From assembly GCA_003509845.1 (NCBI GenBank), contig DOMR01000212.1:1-9038 (forward strand): a DNA stretch of 9,038 nucleotides. The letters are read 5' to 3'. The position numbers were made by a program, and so were the translations under genes. The stretch comes from Chitinophagaceae bacterium. GTDB lineage: Bacteria; Bacteroidota; Bacteroidia; Chitinophagales; Chitinophagaceae. The notes beneath the pieces are model-generated. The model saw only the letters and a list, made by a program, of their open reading frames with translations, was not told the DNA's origin and ran no database searches. Positions 6,642 through 9,038 of the stretch are shown one piece after another. The first letter of the stretch is position 1; each line of letters opens with the position of its first letter.

Positions 6642-8009
6642 ATGACTGCTAATATTGATGCACTTAAGGACTATTTCAGTACAGGAGCCACCCAAACTTA
6701 TGCCTTTAGATTACTTCAATTAGAAAGGCTTAAAAAGGCGGTGATGGATTCTGAAAAAATATTATATGAAGCATTGTATGCTGACCTTAAAAAAACGGAC
6801 GAAGATGCTTGGGCCACAGAGATTGGATTTTTCTTAAGTGAATTAAATTATACCATTAAACATTTACAGGAATGGATGGAACCCAAATCTGTTGCGACTA
6901 ATTTGGTGAACATGCCTTCCACAAGTTATACCATCCAAGAACCTTTGGGCGTGGTTTGTATTATCGCACCTTGGAATTATCCATTTCAGTTGTTGTTTAC
7001 GCCATTGATTGGGGCTATTGCGGGCGGTAATTGTGCTGTATTAAAACCAAGTGAATTTGCGCCAGCTACGGCAAAAGTGATGGCTAAAATAATAGCCGAC
7101 TTATTCCCAAATAATTATATGCTTTATTTAGAAGGTGATGGTGCTACCGTATTGCCACCCTTATTAACTGAGAATAGGTTTGATCATATTTTTTATACAG
7201 GTAGTACAGCGGTTGGAAAAATAATTTACAAATACGCTGCGGAAAAATTGGTACCCGTTACTTTAGAATTAGGTGGTAAAAGTCCGGCCGTTATTACTGC
7301 TGATGCAAATTTGAGAGTGGCAGCACGTCGTTTGGCTAATCCTAAATTTTCAAATTGTGGTCAAATGTGTATTGCACCCGACTACATTTTAGTACCCACT
7401 GATTTAAAGGATAAATTAATTAAAGAATTGATCATCGCGATTCAATCATTTTATGGAGTAGATGCAGAAGCGTCAGAACATTATGGTAAAATTATCAATG
7501 ACAAACAATGGTTGCGTATCACTAGCTATTTATCGGAAGGGGAGATTGTTTATGGCGGAAAATCAAATAGAGAAAAATTATTTATTGAACCCACCATTAT
7601 GACAGGCATTCATGCGGATGCAAAAATTATGCAAGATGAAATTTTTGGCCCCATCCTTCCGATTCTTACTTACACCTCCAAAGAAGAAGCATTGGCCATC
7701 ATACACAAAAATCCAAATCCATTGGCATTTTATGTTTTCACTGAAAACAAAACTGATGAACAATATTGGTTAACGAATGTACCCTCTGGAGGTGCCTGTG
7801 TAAATAATGCCACTATGCATATTACCAATCATGATTTACCTTTTGGTGGACGCGGTTATAGCGGCACTGGCGGTTATCATGGCAAGTTAAGTTTTGACAC
7901 ATTTACACATACGAAGTCGGTTTTAAAAACCCCTACTTGGATAGACCCTGGTTTTAAATATCCGCCTTATAAAGGCAAGGCATGGTTGCTGAAAAGATTG
8001 ATTGGATAA
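6642..8009 (+). CDS. aldehyde dehydrogenase family protein, class 3 (fatty-aldehyde) type
   Basis: NAD(P)-dependent aldehyde dehydrogenase oxidising an aldehyde to its acid. At 455 residues it has the short length of class 3 (ALDH3-like) enzymes and lacks the longer N-terminus of class 1/2. Catalytic features are complete: N112 in APWNYP (109-114), the cofactor loop FYTGSTAVGK at 184-193, the general base E209 in LELGGKSP, and the nucleophile C243 in GQMCIAPDY. DEIFGPILP follows further on, and PFGGRGYSGTGGYHGKLSFD near the C-terminus is characteristic of the ALDH3 group. The tail KYPPYKGKAWLLKRLIG is basic and hydrophobic, which may let the enzyme sit at the membrane as in fatty-aldehyde dehydrogenases, but no clear transmembrane helix is present. 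It is followed 71 bases later by the peroxidase gene and may be co-transcribed with it. Substrate preference is inferred from family resemblance. Confidence 0.94.
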   Translation: MTANIDALKDYFSTGATQTYAFRLLQLERLKKAVMDSEKILYEALYADLKKTDEDAWATEIGFFLSELNYTIKHLQEWMEPKSVATNLVNMPSTSYTIQEPLGVVCIIAPWNYPFQLLFTPLIGAIAGGNCAVLKPSEFAPATAKVMAKIIADLFPNNYMLYLEGDGATVLPPLLTENRFDHIFYTGSTAVGKIIYKYAAEKLVPVTLELGGKSPAVITADANLRVAARRLANPKFSNCGQMCIAPDYILVPTDLKDKLIKELIIAIQSFYGVDAEASEHYGKIINDKQWLRITSYLSEGEIVYGGKSNREKLFIEPTIMTGIHADAKIMQDEIFGPILPILTYTSKEEALAIIHKNPNPLAFYVFTENKTDEQYWLTNVPSGGACVNNATMHITNHDLPFGGRGYSGTGGYHGKLSFDTFTHTKSVLKTPTWIDPGFKYPPYKGKAWLLKRLIG

Positions 8010-8080
8010 AGAGTACTAAAAATAAATTTGCGATTCTGCCAATCAAAATTGAATTATAATTGAAGACTAAAAAACATATC

Positions 8081-8737
8081 ATGATTAAAGTTGCCATTGC
8101 TCTTGGAATATTAGTTTCTGCTGCTGTTTTGATGAAGAAAAAGGACATGTCCTATCGACAATCAATTTTGAAATCCATTTACCCAATGATTATGTGGTCA
8201 ACGCATTCGAATGGTAAAAAGCAATCCCTGGAAAATAAAAATGGCGCTACACCTTCAATGTCATTTTATGATTTAACCATGACCGCTATAGATGGAACCC
8301 TATTTAATTTTTCGAACGTAAAGGGTAAAAAAATATTGATTGTAAATACGGCAAGTGATTGTGGGTATACTGGTCAATATGAAGCGCTTGAAAAATTGCA
8401 ACAACAATATAAAGAGCAATTAGTAGTGATTGGTTTTCCTGCGAATGATTTTAAGGGACAAGAAAAAAGCGACAATCAAAATATTGCTGCTTTCTGCAAA
8501 AAAAATTATGGCGTTAGTTTTCCTTTAATGGAGAAGTCGATTGTGATTAAAAAGAACCAACAGAATTTGGTACACAAATGGCTGTCTGATCCTTCACAGA
8601 ATGGTTGGTGTAATCAGGAGCCTGTATGGAATTTTTGTAAATACCTAATTAATGAACAAGGGGTGTTGGTGAATTATTTTCCAATGACCATTGACCCACT
8701 AGATCCTTTGGTGATTGCTGCGATCGAGAAAAAATAA
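8081..8737 (+). CDS. membrane-anchored glutathione-peroxidase-family thiol peroxidase
   Basis: Cysteine-type glutathione peroxidase family enzyme that should reduce hydrogen or lipid peroxides. I choose the ATG at 8081 (218 residues); a TTG seven codons earlier (8060) is less likely. Residues 2-18 after this ATG form a hydrophobic helix (VAIALGILVSAAVLM) followed by KKK, a signal anchor or uncleaved signal, then a linker of about 40 residues before the catalytic domain at about 60-218. With ATG numbering the peroxidatic cysteine is C94 (NTASDCGYTG), the glutamine is Q127 (FKGQE), and W183-N184 lie in PVWNF, completing the tetrad. C139 in AAFCKKNYGVSFP aligns with the resolving cysteine of thioredoxin-dependent plant-type enzymes. 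The FPCN cysteine of many homologues is alanine here (FPAND). It probably uses thioredoxin-like donors rather than glutathione and, with this orientation, could act in the periplasm. It follows the aldehyde dehydrogenase gene. Confidence 0.92.
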   Translation: MIKVAIALGILVSAAVLMKKKDMSYRQSILKSIYPMIMWSTHSNGKKQSLENKNGATPSMSFYDLTMTAIDGTLFNFSNVKGKKILIVNTASDCGYTGQYEALEKLQQQYKEQLVVIGFPANDFKGQEKSDNQNIAAFCKKNYGVSFPLMEKSIVIKKNQQNLVHKWLSDPSQNGWCNQEPVWNFCKYLINEQGVLVNYFPMTIDPLDPLVIAAIEKK

Positions 8738-8750
8738 TTGTACAATTATT
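8733..8750. repeat. 18-base perfect palindrome over the peroxidase stop codon
   Basis: AATAATTGTACAATTATT reads identically on both strands and includes the TAA stop of the peroxidase gene (8735-8737). All but two of its pairs are A:T, so as an RNA hairpin it would be weak. It could be a weak terminator element, an operator-like site or chance in AT-rich DNA. The rest of the 61-base convergent gap holds only a five-base stem (8769-8773 with 8787-8791), so I see no convincing intrinsic terminator for either flanking gene. Confidence 0.45.
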
Positions 8751-8798
8751 GGTTTCCAAAAAAGTGAAAGCACGCTTAATTGAAATGTGCTAGCTCGT

Positions 8799-9038
8799 TT
8801 AATTGATAGGGCAGTGCTCGTGGTAGTTTTCTAAAACTATATGTCCTGATTCAATCACCATATCCTTATAGGTTTCTTTAATCTCATCCAAAATTGTTTC
8901 CACTTCCTTTGGATCTGTGATGCGTACTAATTTATTTCGGTACTCTTTTATGTTTGGCAAGCCCCTTAAATAATTTGCATAATGACGACGCATTTCATTG
9001 ATGCCTGCAATGGGTCCCTTCCATTCCATTGATTTTAT
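8799..9038 (-). CDS. dusB: tRNA-dihydrouridine synthase, DusB-like (partial, C-terminal end)
   Basis: C-terminal tail of a flavin-dependent tRNA-dihydrouridine synthase, which reduces uridine in the tRNA D-loop or nearby positions using NAD(P)H. About 79 codons are visible; the frame stays open upstream to the window edge (IKS precedes the first visible methionine at 9029), so that methionine is internal and the flavin-binding barrel lies outside. The diagnostic helical-domain pattern is GINEMRRHYANYLRGLPNIK, with the EMRRH...Y..G motif that DusB-type enzymes use for tRNA binding, followed by EYRNKLVRITDPKEVETIL. The protein ends in a short HEHCPIN tail. It is convergent with the peroxidase gene, 61 bases away, and unrelated in function to the sugar genes. 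The assignment to DusB rather than another Dus subgroup is by motif resemblance to Bacteroidota sequences I recall. Confidence 0.85.
   Translation of the reverse strand: MKSMEWKGPIAGINEMRRHYANYLRGLPNIKEYRNKLVRITDPKEVETILDEIKETYKDMVIESGHIVLENYHEHCPIN

Noticed and set aside
7578..8148. Two short minus-strand frames (7578-7763 and 7954-8148)
   Set aside because: They are antisense to the aldehyde dehydrogenase C-terminus and to the start of the peroxidase gene, without motifs of their own.
8773..8806. Near-repeat CG(C/T)TTAATTGA at 8773-8783 and 8796-8806
   Set aside because: Two imperfect 11-base AT-rich copies, the second overlapping the dus gene end; no array, no attachment-site or insertion context.
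1..9038. Search for a defence system, mobile element, biosynthetic cluster, tRNA or CRISPR array
   Set aside because: No transposase, integrase, nuclease, toxin-antitoxin, synthetase or repeat-spacer pattern was seen; the CefD-like gene alone does not indicate beta-lactam synthesis.

Overview
The window looks like chromosomal DNA of a member of the Bacteroidota, possibly a Chitinophagaceae-like lineage; the rank below phylum is a guess. The DNA is AT-rich, start codons lack clear Shine-Dalgarno sequences as is usual in this phylum, and the gene content is typical: Tat-exported Gfo/Idh/MocA oxidoreductases, Tat-exported TIM-barrel sugar isomerases and a gluconate-2-dehydrogenase subunit 3 family protein. 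I see no RNA gene, insertion sequence, phage gene or CRISPR array. Eight protein genes are supported, of which the first and last are cut by the window edges.

Layout. Bases 1-917 (minus) hold the N-terminal part of a cytosolic Gfo/Idh/MocA oxidoreductase. A divergent AT-rich spacer (918-1102) separates it from a rightward group: a Tat-exported hydroxypyruvate-isomerase-like protein (1103-2008), a Tat/lipoprotein gluconate-2-dehydrogenase subunit 3 protein (2039-2620) and a second Tat-exported sugar isomerase/epimerase (2738-3598). A near-perfect GC-rich hairpin (3647-3680) ends this group and also lies just past the 3' end of a leftward class V aminotransferase related to isopenicillin-N epimerase (3712-4872). 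A Tat-exported Gfo/Idh/MocA oxidoreductase (5012-6493, minus) follows, with its own U-tract terminator at 4958-4995. A second divergent spacer (6494-6641) leads to a class-3-like aldehyde dehydrogenase (6642-8009) and a membrane-anchored thiol peroxidase of the glutathione peroxidase family (8081-8737). The window closes with the C-terminal end of a DusB-like tRNA-dihydrouridine synthase (8799-9038, minus).

How the genes may work together. Two oxidoreductases of the Gfo/Idh/MocA fold, two xylose-isomerase-like TIM barrels and a dehydrogenase small subunit are the parts seen in bacterial oxidative (3-keto) sugar and glycoside catabolism. Four of the five carry twin-arginine signals, so much of the chemistry would occur in the periplasm. 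The catalytic GMC flavoprotein that normally pairs with the small subunit is not in the window. This pathway reading is inference. The aldehyde dehydrogenase and peroxidase pair looks like a small detoxification unit for lipid peroxides and their aldehyde products. Nothing here is clearly a new system; the most interesting points are the Tat-exported sugar enzyme set with an orphan small subunit and the membrane-tethered peroxidase.
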